A stretch of DNA of 64,000 bases from Alkalihalophilus pseudofirmus OF4 (GCF_000005825.2 NC_013791.2:1984001-2048000), one strand, 5' to 3'; counted from the first letter of the stretch, positions 16,356 to 24,672 are shown. Notes: generated by a model not told the origin, from the letters alone. Made by a program: numbers and translations.

Positions 16356-17030
16356 TTACTCCACTTTGTTTTCCATAATGACTTCACCTTGTTCTTTGTT
16401 AAAAAGGAACCTGCCCATCCCTTCTACACTTACTTCAAAAGGAAAGAAATGTGCTTCCTTATTTGTGAAGAACCAGCGCCTTGCCTCTTTTACGGTAATA
16501 AAGAGACCTTGCTCATCTCCTGCTGGTGTTAATGCCTCGCTATCCTCTCTCCAATTTGGTATGCCAGCTTCATTTAGCTTCCGTACAAATGGGATAACCT
16601 CATTAACAACAATTCCGATTTCACTTATGTTGAGAAGGTCTTCAGCTGAAAAGGGATGATTCACTTCTTTTTTTAAATTATGCCTGGCAATAAATTCAAC
16701 AATGTTGCCTGATGGATCTTCAAAATAGACTGCATGTGCATTCCAGCTTTCAAAGAAGACTTCATCTTGACCGTCCTCTTTATTCAAAATAACTTTTGAG
16801 TTCAACCAAGACTTTGCTTCCTGAAACTTGTTGGAAGGAATATTTACAGCAAAGTGATAAACGGGGTTTTCCTTAGTATCTGCATGCTTAAACGTAACTG
16901 CACTACTACCTATTTGCACAACAAAGCTAGTACGCTCTTCTTTTAGTAAAGGAAGTTCGAGCACCTCTGAGTAGAAATGTTTTAACTCCCCTAAATTAGT
17001 TGTTAGTAATGTAAGATTAGTAAATTTCAT
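16356..17030 (-). CDS. VOC family protein, two tandem domains
   Basis: This protein of about 224 residues holds two vicinal-oxygen-chelate (glyoxalase/bleomycin-resistance fold) modules: FTNLTLLTTNLGELKHFYSEVLELPLL at the start, and EIGIVVNEVIPFVRKLNEAGIP from about residue 137. Metal-ligand-type residues occur in VYHFAVNI and NIVEFIARH. The ATG at 17030 has CGGAGG at good spacing; the longer frame to 17051 would start upstream of it. The substrate is unknown. Confidence 0.82.
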   Translation of the reverse strand: MKFTNLTLLTTNLGELKHFYSEVLELPLLKEERTSFVVQIGSSAVTFKHADTKENPVYHFAVNIPSNKFQEAKSWLNSKVILNKEDGQDEVFFESWNAHAVYFEDPSGNIVEFIARHNLKKEVNHPFSAEDLLNISEIGIVVNEVIPFVRKLNEAGIPNWREDSEALTPAGDEQGLFITVKEARRWFFTNKEAHFFPFEVSVEGMGRFLFNKEQGEVIMENKVE

Positions 17031-17227
17031 TTTAGTCTGCCTCCGTTGCATTTATCAGGTGGGTTAGCATACTTATCATGCAGCCCTCTTTTTACAGCAT
17101 ATAATCTTTTAAGGCAACTAAACACCTCGGAAGGAAGTAAATTCTCTACAACTTTAGATGTAGAAAGATTACTAAGTAAGATGAACAAAAGCGATGTTTC
17201 CAATTTAAAACAACGCTTTACTCTAGG

Positions 17228-17974
17228 TTAATATGATAATTCAGTACACTTTATTAGCCATTCAGCTTCTGAAGCTGAGACATTTTCAGACAGCCTTGCA
17301 GCGGAAAGAATCGGAATCCACCTTAATATATCCTTCTTACCAAAACCGCTTTTTTGGCAATAAAGATGCAGGTACAATTCCGCTAATTCTTCAGAGAAAG
17401 GTTGATATAATAAGTAGGTTCTGCAAACATCAGCCAGGATGTCTCCAGAACTTGCATCTACCCAATCAATGATTGAAACACGATCATCCTCTGTGACTAT
17501 TAAGTTAAATAAATGAAAATCTCCGTGACATAGTTTCTCTTCATATTTCATCCTTAATAGTTTTTGAAGCAGATAAGATCTTTTTTCCTGATGTAATTGA
17601 TTCGCTGCTTTTATTTGCCTAGTTAATTTCGCTTCCATTGACTCAAGATTAACCGTATTCACACTATGTATCCTCTGTTGGACATCTATCGAAAGGTTGA
17701 TATAGTCTTCTGCAAGCCCCATATTCTCCATTAGCAGCTCACCCATTGCTTTACCTTTTATATACTCCATCACAATGGCTTGCTTCTCATTAATCCGGGT
17801 AACATCAAAAACTTCAGGTACAAAGAGCCCCGCCTCGTAAGCATGCCTTTGCTTATTTGCTTCATAACCTGCTTCTGCAGGCGGCAAGTGATCCTTGAAA
17901 ATCTTTATGATCCTTCCATCTATCAGATAGATTTCGGCTGTATTACCACTTGCAATCGGTGTACCTAATATCAC
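17228..17974 (-). CDS. Aminoglycoside phosphotransferase (APH) family kinase
   Basis: This 248-residue protein-kinase-fold small-molecule kinase has the Brenner motif at H150-G-D152 (CHGDFHLFN, with N157) and the metal-binding DFG-equivalent at IIDW (D170). The nucleotide loop is IASGNTAEIYLIDGRIIKIF, in which K24 is the likely ATP lysine. It is shorter than true aminoglycoside kinases and may phosphorylate another small metabolite. The GTG start has GAGGGGG at six bases. It is the last gene of a long minus-strand run. Confidence 0.82.
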   Translation of the reverse strand: MILGTPIASGNTAEIYLIDGRIIKIFKDHLPPAEAGYEANKQRHAYEAGLFVPEVFDVTRINEKQAIVMEYIKGKAMGELLMENMGLAEDYINLSIDVQQRIHSVNTVNLESMEAKLTRQIKAANQLHQEKRSYLLQKLLRMKYEEKLCHGDFHLFNLIVTEDDRVSIIDWVDASSGDILADVCRTYLLYQPFSEELAELYLHLYCQKSGFGKKDILRWIPILSAARLSENVSASEAEWLIKCTELSY

Positions 17975-17986
17975 TTAAATCCCCCT

Positions 17987-18211
17987 CTATTTCTTAAGGT
18001 TCCTTCTTTTTATGCCCGAATTCTTATGGTTTAAGATCAATCCGAGGATGACACGCGAAAAGAAAAATAAGGCCAACACGACAAAGACAATTACTAAACC
18101 TAATTCTTGATTACTGTAGTTTCTGAATGTATATAGTGCCATGGTAAATGCACTAATAAGTCATGAGAACAGAATCAGAGGATGAAAGTAACTGGACTTT
18201 ACAATTGTCAT
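17987..18211 (-). pseudogene. Small membrane protein gene with in-frame TGA
   Basis: The ATG at 18211 overlaps the TGA of the preceding acetyltransferase gene (ATGA). The frame reads MTIVKSSYFHPLILFS, then TGA at 18161-18163, then continues without a stop through MALYTFRNYSNQELGLV, a hydrophobic stretch, and the basic tail GIKRRNLKK to a TAG at 17987. Apart from the one stop this is a coherent protein of 73 codons with two membrane segments; a Trp codon (TGG to TGA) is the simplest origin. An internal ATG at 18142 could still give the second half, though no ribosome site is seen. Confidence 0.65.
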
Positions 18212-18696
18212 ATCTTTTTCTTTAAGGAATAGATCGCTTGTTCAGCCCCAAACCGAATGAGTATCTGCTCTTTTTTCATTCCTACTTTTTCTAACAGCCT
18301 GCATGATGCAGTGTTAGCTGTTTGTGTTTCAGCAATTATTTTCGTAAGATTCAGATCATTCAATACATGGGTAACAATGAGCTGGAGTATTTCTGTAGCA
18401 TAGCCTCGCCCCCACCATCGAGGTAGCAGTTGATAAGATAATTCAATATTTACCCCATCATGATGAGGATCAAGAGAAGCCAATCCTATAAACTCGTCCG
18501 TTTGTTTTTCTCGAATAATCCAATAAAACGAGCCTTTTGGTGGATACTCTAATTCTTTTAACGACAACTCTATTGATTCACCTTGCGGAACTCCGCCTAA
18601 ATACTTTCGCACTTCTTCACTTTTGTAAAGCTTTCTTATCTCTGTTATATCTGATCGTTGAAAACCTCGTATGATACATCTTTTAGATTCGAGCAA
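18208..18696 (-). CDS. GNAT acetyltransferase, RimJ/RimL type
   Basis: This 162-residue protein has a RimJ/RimL layout: MLESKRCIIRGFQRSDITEI, core WWGRGYATEILQLIVTHV as the acetyl-CoA loop, then AETQTANTASCRLLEKVGM. The start is TTG with GAGGATG upstream. Its stop overlaps the start of a small membrane-protein gene that now contains a stop codon. The substrate is unknown. Confidence 0.86.
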   Translation of the reverse strand: MLESKRCIIRGFQRSDITEIRKLYKSEEVRKYLGGVPQGESIELSLKELEYPPKGSFYWIIREKQTDEFIGLASLDPHHDGVNIELSYQLLPRWWGRGYATEILQLIVTHVLNDLNLTKIIAETQTANTASCRLLEKVGMKKEQILIRFGAEQAIYSLKKKI

Positions 18697-18719
18697 TTAG
18701 TGTCATCCTCTAAAACATA

Positions 18720-19508
18720 TTAAGCTAAGCTAAAATCAATAATGGATACCTGTGCAGCCGTCTCATAGCCTAAATCTTTATATAAACGTATTGCTGGAAG
18801 ATTTTCTCCTAACACACCTAAATAAATATCAGAGGTTAACTCTATGCCTAGATGCGTTAATTCACTTGTCAGCATCTTGCCTAGACCTCTGCCTCTGTAA
18901 TCTGGATGCGTATAAATATTTCCGAGTTCGACAAATGATCGGTCATAGAAATGAAATCCCCCGGCTGCAATGAATTGATTTTCTTCTTTCACACCATAAA
19001 ACGGACAGCGAATTAATTCCTCGCTCATAAAGAACTTCATTCCTCCCTCATGTAAAAACCTAGTTACATTTTGGAAGTCCTCTTCAATCACACGTTTACT
19101 CATACTAGAGTCCAATAGGTTAGACTCGTCTACATGTTTCATTGACAGAAAAGTCTGTGGTGGATTTTTAAGGAGATTATGAGCTTCAAAGAGTTCAAGT
19201 TCCTTTGCACCAAGGATGGTTCCACAGATTATCTTATGATCTAACCCTGTGAACTCTCTAGTAAAAGTCATCAGCTCTGGTAAATAGACTTCGTTTACAT
19301 TGCCACAGTAAAATGAAAAAGCAGGGAATGGGAAGTCACTTAAGTAGCCTAAAACAGCTGTCAAATGCCCCTCGACATATTGACCAATAAAGAATGCACT
19401 ATCTCTTCGCTGTGTTAAATAACTGTAGAAAAGCAGGTTTTGCTCTTTATCTATTTGTTTTGTCAATTGATTAATCGTTTCTTCTGCAAGCAGCTCATGT
19501 GATACCAT
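18720..19508 (-). CDS. Two-part GNAT family acetyltransferase
   Basis: At 262 residues this is longer than a single GNAT domain. The C-terminal half (from about residue 135) carries a complete acetyl-CoA site, NIYTHPDYRGRGLGKMLTSELT, and the end IRLYKDLGYETAAQVSIIDFSLA. The N-terminal half looks like a degenerate second GNAT repeat, as in the YobR/GCN5-like fused proteins. It is spaced 16 bases from the DUF1572 gene upstream, so an operon is likely. Confidence 0.82.
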   Translation of the reverse strand: MVSHELLAEETINQLTKQIDKEQNLLFYSYLTQRRDSAFFIGQYVEGHLTAVLGYLSDFPFPAFSFYCGNVNEVYLPELMTFTREFTGLDHKIICGTILGAKELELFEAHNLLKNPPQTFLSMKHVDESNLLDSSMSKRVIEEDFQNVTRFLHEGGMKFFMSEELIRCPFYGVKEENQFIAAGGFHFYDRSFVELGNIYTHPDYRGRGLGKMLTSELTHLGIELTSDIYLGVLGENLPAIRLYKDLGYETAAQVSIIDFSLA

Positions 19509-19524
19509 TCGTCTTTCATCTCCA

Positions 19525-20064
19525 TTATTGATCTCGGTGTTTTTCCATCAGTTCACTTTTAAACTCTTCTGATTTTCCTTTTGGAATACTCAGGCTGCTC
19601 CACTCGCTTCCCTTAATTTGTTTGGCTATGTATACGATTTGCCCTACGTGATAGGAATAATGAGCTAGCTGCCTTTCGATTGCTTCTATAACAAGATGAC
19701 CTTCCCCGCGGATGTATACCTTCTTTAACAAATCTTCTTCTTTTAAACTAGTAAGTGAATTGAGCATTACTCTCCAGCCATTATCCCAATATTCGATCAA
19801 CTCAGCTTTTGAATAGGCAGCGATTTTAAATTCTTCATCGCGGTTACGCCATTTTTTCTCCCCATCTGTGATCAAAAAATCTGTCCATCTTGAAATCATA
19901 TTCCCACTGATATGTTTGATGATCACCGCTATACTATTTGATTCTTTGTTTAACGACCAAAGTAATTCTTCTTTAGATAATTGCTGAAACGTTTTGTCAC
20001 CGAGCTCTTTTACACTGTTAAAACGGGCTTTGACTACTCTTATATATTCTTCATTTATATTCAT
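19525..20064 (-). CDS. DinB-fold protein, DUF1572 type
   Basis: This 179-residue four-helix protein matches the DUF1572 group of the DinB superfamily: IAVIIKHISGNMISRWTDFL contains the first conserved His, AHYSYHVGQIVYIAKQIKG the His pair, and SEWSSLSIPKGKS is a characteristic tail. Proteins of this kind probably bind a divalent metal and act as thiol transferases, though no substrate is known. AGGAGG precedes the ATG. Confidence 0.83.
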   Translation of the reverse strand: MNINEEYIRVVKARFNSVKELGDKTFQQLSKEELLWSLNKESNSIAVIIKHISGNMISRWTDFLITDGEKKWRNRDEEFKIAAYSKAELIEYWDNGWRVMLNSLTSLKEEDLLKKVYIRGEGHLVIEAIERQLAHYSYHVGQIVYIAKQIKGSEWSSLSIPKGKSEEFKSELMEKHRDQ

Positions 20065-20094
20065 ATAGTCCTCCTAGGTACAAAAAGACATCTT

Positions 20095-20550
20095 CTATCT
20101 CCGGGGCGATAACACTTCCATCATCCCTACAATATAATAGGCGTATTGCTGGGTATGAAGGGAATGCAGCTCCTGTTCTTTATCAAATCCAAATAACTCC
20201 TGTGGTGACTTTAGTGAATCTGCATAATGTAGATAGACGCTATAATCAACAAAGGAGGCAAAATACGTTGATTGAATTTCTTTAAATTGTTCCTCTGAAA
20301 GGGAGGCTGCGGTATATAAGTAGGTCTGATAGCTTCCGCTTTGTAAAACGTTACGTGTATCTGTTTTTAACATCACTTCTGTGTATTCTTCTTCGTTTAA
20401 ATACTCTTTAGCCTGATCAATTAAGATAAGTTGTTCTTCTGATAATATTCCGTCGTTAAATGCTTTTTCCGTTTGTTCGTCACAGCCTGAAAAAAAACAC
20501 ATACTAACAGCCAACCCTACAAAGACGGCGATATATTTCAATACACCCAT
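20095..20550 (-). CDS. Putative lipoprotein
   Basis: A hydrophobic signal segment ends in the lipobox FFSGC (Cys23), followed by about 128 acidic, mostly helical residues with several Tyr-rich stretches. No family is recognised. It should be anchored on the outer membrane face. GGGAGGTGAGGG precedes the ATG. It lies in a run of same-strand genes, 36 bases after a small membrane ORF. Confidence 0.7.
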   Translation of the reverse strand: MGVLKYIAVFVGLAVSMCFFSGCDEQTEKAFNDGILSEEQLILIDQAKEYLNEEEYTEVMLKTDTRNVLQSGSYQTYLYTAASLSEEQFKEIQSTYFASFVDYSVYLHYADSLKSPQELFGFDKEQELHSLHTQQYAYYIVGMMEVLSPRR

Positions 20551-20586
20551 ACCCTCACCTCCCTGACTAGTGATAACATTAATGAA

Positions 20587-20766
20587 CTATAGAGTATGTT
20601 TTTCTTTCCTTCCTCTAATTATAAGAGCTCCTGAACATAGAATGGCGATACCTGCTAAATTCATAAAGATGTTTCCAAAGGTTCCAAAGCTATTAACAGT
20701 CAAACTCAATAAGAAAGCTCCAATTAAAATAATTGGTATGCCAAAAAGGAAGTTCACCACTCGCAC
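20587..20766 (-). CDS. Small membrane protein, about 59 residues
   Basis: GGGGGAAGA is followed by three in-frame GTG codons (20766, 20760, 20757). The product begins NFLFGIPIILIGAFLL, has a second hydrophobic span (LAGIAILCSGALII) and ends in a basic tail RGRKEKHTL. The two-segment hairpin topology and clear ribosome site support a real gene. No family is recognised. Confidence 0.55.
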   Translation of the reverse strand: MRVVNFLFGIPIILIGAFLLSLTVNSFGTFGNIFMNLAGIAILCSGALIIRGRKEKHTL

Positions 20767-20827
20767 TCTTCCCCCATCCTTTCATACGAGCTGCTAGATA
20801 AAAAGTTCCCAACTATTCCTCGTTTTA

Positions 20828-21286
20828 TTATCTAGACTCAGCCTTTAATTCTCTTCTTCCCCCGTTTTCTCCTTTTAAAAGCAGTGATCCTGAAATCACC
20901 TGCATGATCGGTGGAATAACAGTAAAGCAGGAAGCAGCGGCTGCAAACATAAAGAGACTGCCAGACATTTTGCTGTTTTTATTTAATATGAATAAGCTCA
21001 CTACAGTTAAGGCGGCAGAAAGGATAAGGGCTCCAATCGGCAGGTACATATATTGATTTATGTAGTGCAAAGTATTTGTTGCAAATTCATCTGGCTGGAT
21101 TTGCAAGGTCCCGGATAAGGTATCACGCTGCACTTTAGGATCCATCTGATACAAGTCAATCACCACAGAACGTATACCTTGATGTTGATCTAACGGTCCA
21201 ATCAAAAGCAAAAAAGCAGTTCCCCCAACTAACAGTCCTAACGAAATTACTGAGATAAAACGGATCATCATGTGTTTCTTATTCAT
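20828..21286 (-). CDS. DUF4064-like membrane protein
   Basis: This 152-residue protein has four predicted membrane segments: one near the N-terminus, an extracellular loop of about 55 residues, then YLPIGALILSAALTVVSLFIL, SLFMFAAAASCFTVIPPI and a short last one. The arrangement resembles DUF4064 proteins of Bacillus. The function is unknown. It heads a run of genes toward 17.2 kb, all on the minus strand. Confidence 0.65.
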   Translation of the reverse strand: MNKKHMMIRFISVISLGLLVGGTAFLLLIGPLDQHQGIRSVVIDLYQMDPKVQRDTLSGTLQIQPDEFATNTLHYINQYMYLPIGALILSAALTVVSLFILNKNSKMSGSLFMFAAAASCFTVIPPIMQVISGSLLLKGENGGRRELKAESR

Positions 21287-21299
21287 CTCATCACCTAAT

Positions 21300-21587
21300 T
21301 TACTGTTTATTTTTGTATGTATGAACTGTGAAACCTTGTACGAGAAATGTGATTAAAATAAGAATCTACATCAAATCACGGTACGTTTCAAACGAATAAT
21401 TTATGAATGAGTGCGTGACTTCAATTAACAGCCACCCAATCGGCATAATTGGTAGAGCTGCCTTATAAGAATGATTCAAGATGTTCTGCCCTCTTTCACT
21501 TTTCCCTTCACTGCTTCTTATATAGGTATAAAAGACTTACAAAGCATAGAAAAAGAATGGTAATAATAACACCCCTGCAATCTTCAT
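21300..21587 (-). pseudogene. Decayed small membrane protein gene, two in-frame stops
   Basis: A perfect start (TTGGAGGGCACAA then ATG at 21587) opens MKIAGVLLLPFFFYAL, then TAA (codon 17). The same frame continues VFYTYIRSSEGKSERG, an internal segment with IMPIGWLLIEVTHSF, then TAG (codon 74), and further hydrophobic sequence to a TAA at 21300. It reads as a 95-residue, three-segment membrane protein interrupted twice. The two lesions and intact signals at the front indicate recent loss of function. Confidence 0.65.
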
Positions 21588-21608
21588 TTGTGCCCTCCAA
21601 GACTTTTC

Positions 21609-22334
21609 TTATGAATCTTCTTTAAAAAGGTCTTCTAGCATACGTTCTCTATTTTGCAAAAATGATTTCGTGATGAGATAATGATCAGTCGTCTCATACT
21701 CTACTCTTTCCATTCGATCTTGATCAAAGCTAAAGATGTCAGCTCCCGGATATCCTAATAAAATAGGTGAATGAGTGGCGATAATGAATTGAGCGTTTCC
21801 TGTTGAAGCTAAGTCATGAATGATTCTCAAAAATGTCAGCTGTCGTTGCGGCGACAATGCTGCCTCGGGCTCATCAAGTAAATAAATCGCTTTCCCATTA
21901 AAACGATTTAAAAATAAAGATAAGAATGATTCCCCGTGTGATTGCTCATGAAGAGACCTGCCTCCATATGCTTGAAAGCCCGTCGTATCTACTTCATCAA
22001 TATGAGTGGCAAAATGATAAAACGATTCCGCGCGAAGAAAAAAGCCGTTCGTCGTTTTCGGCATCCAAGACAACCTGATATACTCCCCGAGCGCAGATTC
22101 TGAAGCATGCGTCTCATAAAGATTATTCCGGCTGCCGCCTGCAGTATTAAATTCACATTTATCCGCAATCGCTTCTAATAACGTCGATTTTCCAGACCCA
22201 TTTTCACCCACAAAGAACGTCACACTCTTATTTACCGTTATGTCTTCAAGATTCTTAATTGCAGGAATTGTAAAAGGAAAAGCCGTGAAAGATGGAACAT
22301 CTTCACGAAGCAAGGTTATTCTTTTTAAAAACAT
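21609..22334 (-). CDS. AAA/ABC-type ATPase (AAA_21/AAA_23-like)
   Basis: This soluble ATPase of about 241 residues has Walker A GENGSGKST near residue 44, an ABC-like signature SHGES, Walker B AIYLLDEPEAALS, and the switch histidine in IATHSPILL. There are no membrane partners. Such proteins resemble the MutS/RecF-like overcoming-lysogenization (OLD) and 'ATP-binding protein' group. The start at 22334 has AGGTG at seven bases. Its role is unknown; no nuclease partner of a defence system lies next to it. Confidence 0.82.
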   Translation of the reverse strand: MFLKRITLLREDVPSFTAFPFTIPAIKNLEDITVNKSVTFFVGENGSGKSTLLEAIADKCEFNTAGGSRNNLYETHASESALGEYIRLSWMPKTTNGFFLRAESFYHFATHIDEVDTTGFQAYGGRSLHEQSHGESFLSLFLNRFNGKAIYLLDEPEAALSPQRQLTFLRIIHDLASTGNAQFIIATHSPILLGYPGADIFSFDQDRMERVEYETTDHYLITKSFLQNRERMLEDLFKEDS

Positions 22335-22357
22335 GTGCATCACCTTTAACTATTTAA

Positions 22358-23065
22358 TTAAAATAAACCGCCGAAAAACTGTTGAATCTGGTTGCCCCAT
22401 ATATTTACGTAATACATCTTATTAAAGAAAATCGTCACACCTAATATAATCATGATTACGCCGCCAATTTTCATCAGCATGGCTGAGTATTTTGTAAGGA
22501 ATAGTACTTTTCCAATTGCAAATCCCATCGCTATAAAAGGAACCGAAAAACCGAGGGAAAAAGCTGTTACATTGATAAATGCACCAGCTGGGTTGGCAAC
22601 AGATGAATACATAATTGCGCTGAAAATCGGTCCAATACATGCCGTCCACCCTGCTGAGAAGATCAATCCGATTAAAAAAGTGTTTATGTATGAGACTTTT
22701 TTAGGACGATACTTTATGCGCCACTCAGACATCAGCAATTTCGGCTCAATCACACCAGCTAAAAAGAGCCCTACTAATACTAGAAAAATACCACCGAGCT
22801 GCTGGATTAACATTTGATTTTCAATAAACAGCCTGCCTAAAAGACTCGCTGAAAAGCCTAGCACATAATAGATAATTGAAAACCCTAAACAAAACAAACT
22901 TGAGTGCGCAAGGGTGATTTTCCAAAGTTTCTTATTTGTTTTCAATTCGTGCACCGAAACTCCAGTGATATAAGATATAAAAGATGGATACAAAGGCAGG
23001 GTACAGGGCGATAGGAAGGCTAAGACCCCTGCTGCAAACGCTAGATAAATCGTAATTTCTTCCAT
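22358..23065 (-). CDS. ccdA: Cytochrome c biogenesis protein CcdA
   Basis: This 235-residue membrane protein has six segments, with the two conserved cysteines of the thiol-relay core (SPCTLPLYPSF near residue 21 and SAGWTACIGPIFSA near 142). CcdA carries reducing equivalents from thioredoxin across the membrane for cytochrome c maturation and, in Bacillus, for spore thiol-disulfide control. The usual ccdA partners (ccdB/ccdC or a ResA-type gene) are not adjacent here, so this may be a second, stand-alone copy. Confidence 0.9.
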   Translation of the reverse strand: MEEITIYLAFAAGVLAFLSPCTLPLYPSFISYITGVSVHELKTNKKLWKITLAHSSLFCLGFSIIYYVLGFSASLLGRLFIENQMLIQQLGGIFLVLVGLFLAGVIEPKLLMSEWRIKYRPKKVSYINTFLIGLIFSAGWTACIGPIFSAIMYSSVANPAGAFINVTAFSLGFSVPFIAMGFAIGKVLFLTKYSAMLMKIGGVIMIILGVTIFFNKMYYVNIWGNQIQQFFGGLF

Positions 23066-23195
23066 ATTCCGCTTCCTCTCTTATGTCATCTTACAAGCTG
23101 ATTAAATGATATCATCCAATTCAGTAAAAAAATGGAGAGGATATGGATATTTACTGACATCCTTTTACTTTATGTATGTATTGGACACATTTATT

Positions 23196-23348
23196 TTATA
23201 GTTCTCCATCTTTCCTATCAGTCTCATTTTGCTGCTTTAATAAGTTTATAATCTCTTCATTTTGCTCGTTCATCTTAGCTAGTTTCTTCTCAATTGCAAA
23301 TAACGTTGCCATTAGTAAAGCAAAGGCTATAAGTGCAAAAATAAACAT
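23196..23348 (-). CDS. Small membrane-anchored coiled-coil protein
   Basis: This 50-residue product begins MFIFALIAFALLMATLFAIEKKL and has a helical, heptad-like cytoplasmic part AKMNEQNEEIINLLKQQ. AGGAGAGAAG is placed correctly before the ATG. A single N-terminal anchor plus coiled coil is a common layout in small Bacillus membrane proteins; no function is known. Confidence 0.65.
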   Translation of the reverse strand: MFIFALIAFALLMATLFAIEKKLAKMNEQNEEIINLLKQQNETDRKDGEL

Positions 23349-23360
23349 CTCTTCTCTCCT

Positions 23361-23663
23361 TTATGATTGAAAAAGAATCGGTCCGAGCTCGTCTCCTTCA
23401 ACTGATAAATAAATATATAAAGTAAACAGGATAATTAATAGAGAGGAAACAACCGCTCCTAGCGAACTAATAGTCAGCCATAAGGAATCCGGATAAGCAC
23501 TTCGAATCGCTTTCACTCCTGCACCTAGACTGACAGAACCTATTAAGAGACAGGTGGTAAAACCAACAACAGGACCTATATAAGAAAGACTTCCGCTTAA
23601 GAAAAGAACAAAAAAAGTCGCCTGCAATAATAAGCTTAGGATTACGAAATGGTATGTTTGCAT
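23361..23663 (-). CDS. Small membrane protein, three segments
   Basis: This protein of about 100 residues has predicted membrane segments near residues 4-24, 31-52 and 67-90. The ATG at 23663 has AAAGGATG at good spacing, while the ATG at 23672 abuts it. It is the middle gene of a tight minus-strand row of small membrane proteins (24.7 to 23.2 kb). No family is recognised. Confidence 0.65.
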   Translation of the reverse strand: MQTYHFVILSLLLQATFFVLFLSGSLSYIGPVVGFTTCLLIGSVSLGAGVKAIRSAYPDSLWLTISSLGAVVSSLLIILFTLYIYLSVEGDELGPILFQS

Positions 23664-23678
23664 GGTCAACATCCTTTT

Positions 23679-24107
23679 TTAAAGATAGATAATGTGCGTT
23701 AGTCCCATAAGCGTCGCAATGGAAATAAATGTCGCTGCGGCTGCTATATCATGATAATACCTTCTCTGACTCTTATTCTCTTTCCACTCTTCAAAAGCTC
23801 GAAATGTACTTAGAACAGCCGAAAACAAAGTGAACATTACACTGCTTAATAGACTAAAAAATGGCGACAAATCTACAGTTTCGGTAATAAGTATAAAAAA
23901 TGTCATAATTATAAAGATCAATATTAAGAGCCCAAACAACCCAATCTCAATTGCAGTGTAAACTAATTTTCTTTCTACGGAAAAAATACTTATTTTGCTT
24001 CTTGGAATATTCCACTTTCGTTTAAAGATATATTCAGTAACGGTGATAAAACCAACTAATATACCCAGCGCACCAATAATTAAGACAATAAAAGCCGTAT
24101 GCAACAC
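23679..24107 (-). CDS. DUF4181-like membrane protein
   Basis: This protein of about 142 residues has four membrane segments. The segment EYIFKRKWNIPRSKISIFSVERKLVYTAIE matches the DUF4181 pattern seen in Bacillus membrane proteins. GGGGGAG lies just before a GTG (24107) and TTG (24104), so the start is one of these and not the upstream frame. The function is unknown. Confidence 0.65.
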   Translation of the reverse strand: MLHTAFIVLIIGALGILVGFITVTEYIFKRKWNIPRSKISIFSVERKLVYTAIEIGLFGLLILIFIIMTFFILITETVDLSPFFSLLSSVMFTLFSAVLSTFRAFEEWKENKSQRRYYHDIAAAATFISIATLMGLTHIIYL

Positions 24108-24132
24108 TTCTCCCCCTTTGGACAAGTATGTA

Positions 24133-24402
24133 CTAGCTACCTAGCAAAGCCCCTTGAATGGCCACAATTAAAACAAACAATGCCGCAATTAAGCTTAAGT
24201 AGCCTGTAGTACCTTTTATATTTTTTTGTAGTTCAATTACACCTGTTGTAAGAAGTGTTAGTCCGATAATGATCAGTAAATAATTTGTATATTCAACGTT
24301 TTGAGTGATAATTCCGTACCCGGCCAAACTAACCCCAGCAACAACCAACACAATCCTTAGTTTGTTAAGAATACAAATTCCCCTCCTATATCTATCATAC
24401 AA
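24133..24402 (-). CDS. DUF3953-like small membrane protein, unclear start
   Basis: Three hydrophobic segments follow LNKLRIVLVVAGVSLAGYGII. An AGGAGGGGA site lies inside the open frame, and after it the only in-frame candidates are ATT codons (24378 or 24372); no ATG, GTG or TTG has normal spacing. Either a rare ATT start is used, or translation begins at the TTG at 24402 without a visible ribosome site. The function is unknown. Confidence 0.55.
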   Translation of the reverse strand: MYDRYRRGICILNKLRIVLVVAGVSLAGYGIITQNVEYTNYLLIIIGLTLLTTGVIELQKNIKGTTGYLSLIAALFVLIVAIQGALLGS

Positions 24403-24411
24403 AATCTTGTT

Positions 24412-24672
24412 TTATTTCTTTATTTTTTCATACTGAATGTCAATATCTTTAGCTATTTCAAGACTTGCACCTTCGTCATACACAATCCCATTTACATCTG
24501 CTCCAATCGATGCTTTTGAGTATCTTTTTAAAATAAGATCACCTTGTACTGGAGCCGTCAACTCTAATTTGGCACCTGGTAAAACCGTTAGATTGCCATT
24601 AATCTCTGCCATCACTTTTGTATCTGCTTCTATAATGACATCGCTGTTTCGTTTTTCAAAAAATAAGTTCAT
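24412..24672 (-). CDS. Small beta-rich, bactofilin-like protein
   Basis: This 86-residue soluble protein has short alternating segments (KVMAEINGNLTVLPGAKLELTAPVQGDLILK, then SIGADVNGIVYDEGASLEI) that look like the rungs of a right-handed beta helix, as in polymer-forming bactofilin-type domains. It is shorter than typical bactofilins. AGGAG precedes the ATG at a somewhat long spacing. The assignment is tentative. Confidence 0.55.
   Translation of the reverse strand: MNLFFEKRNSDVIIEADTKVMAEINGNLTVLPGAKLELTAPVQGDLILKRYSKASIGADVNGIVYDEGASLEIAKDIDIQYEKIKK

Noticed and set aside
17046-17231. 61-codon plus-strand frame (ending NKSDVSNLKQRFTLG)
   Set aside because: It looks somewhat protein-like but has only a TTG without ribosome site and is flanked by minus-strand genes; possibly a gene scrap, not supportable as a gene.
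18161-18163. TGA as selenocysteine codon
   Set aside because: There is no recognisable downstream SECIS-type hairpin and the protein shows no selenoprotein family; a nonsense mutation in a decaying region is simpler.
6222-19508. Antibiotic-resistance island with integron or transposon
   Set aside because: No integrase, transposase, attC sites or insertion sequences were seen; chromosomal GNAT, APH-like and Ere-like genes are common in Bacillus and do not by themselves confer resistance.
21609-22334. Anti-phage defence ATPase (OLD/retron-like)
   Set aside because: The ATPase is complete but no nuclease, reverse transcriptase or toxin gene lies next to it; its neighbours are CcdA and small membrane proteins.
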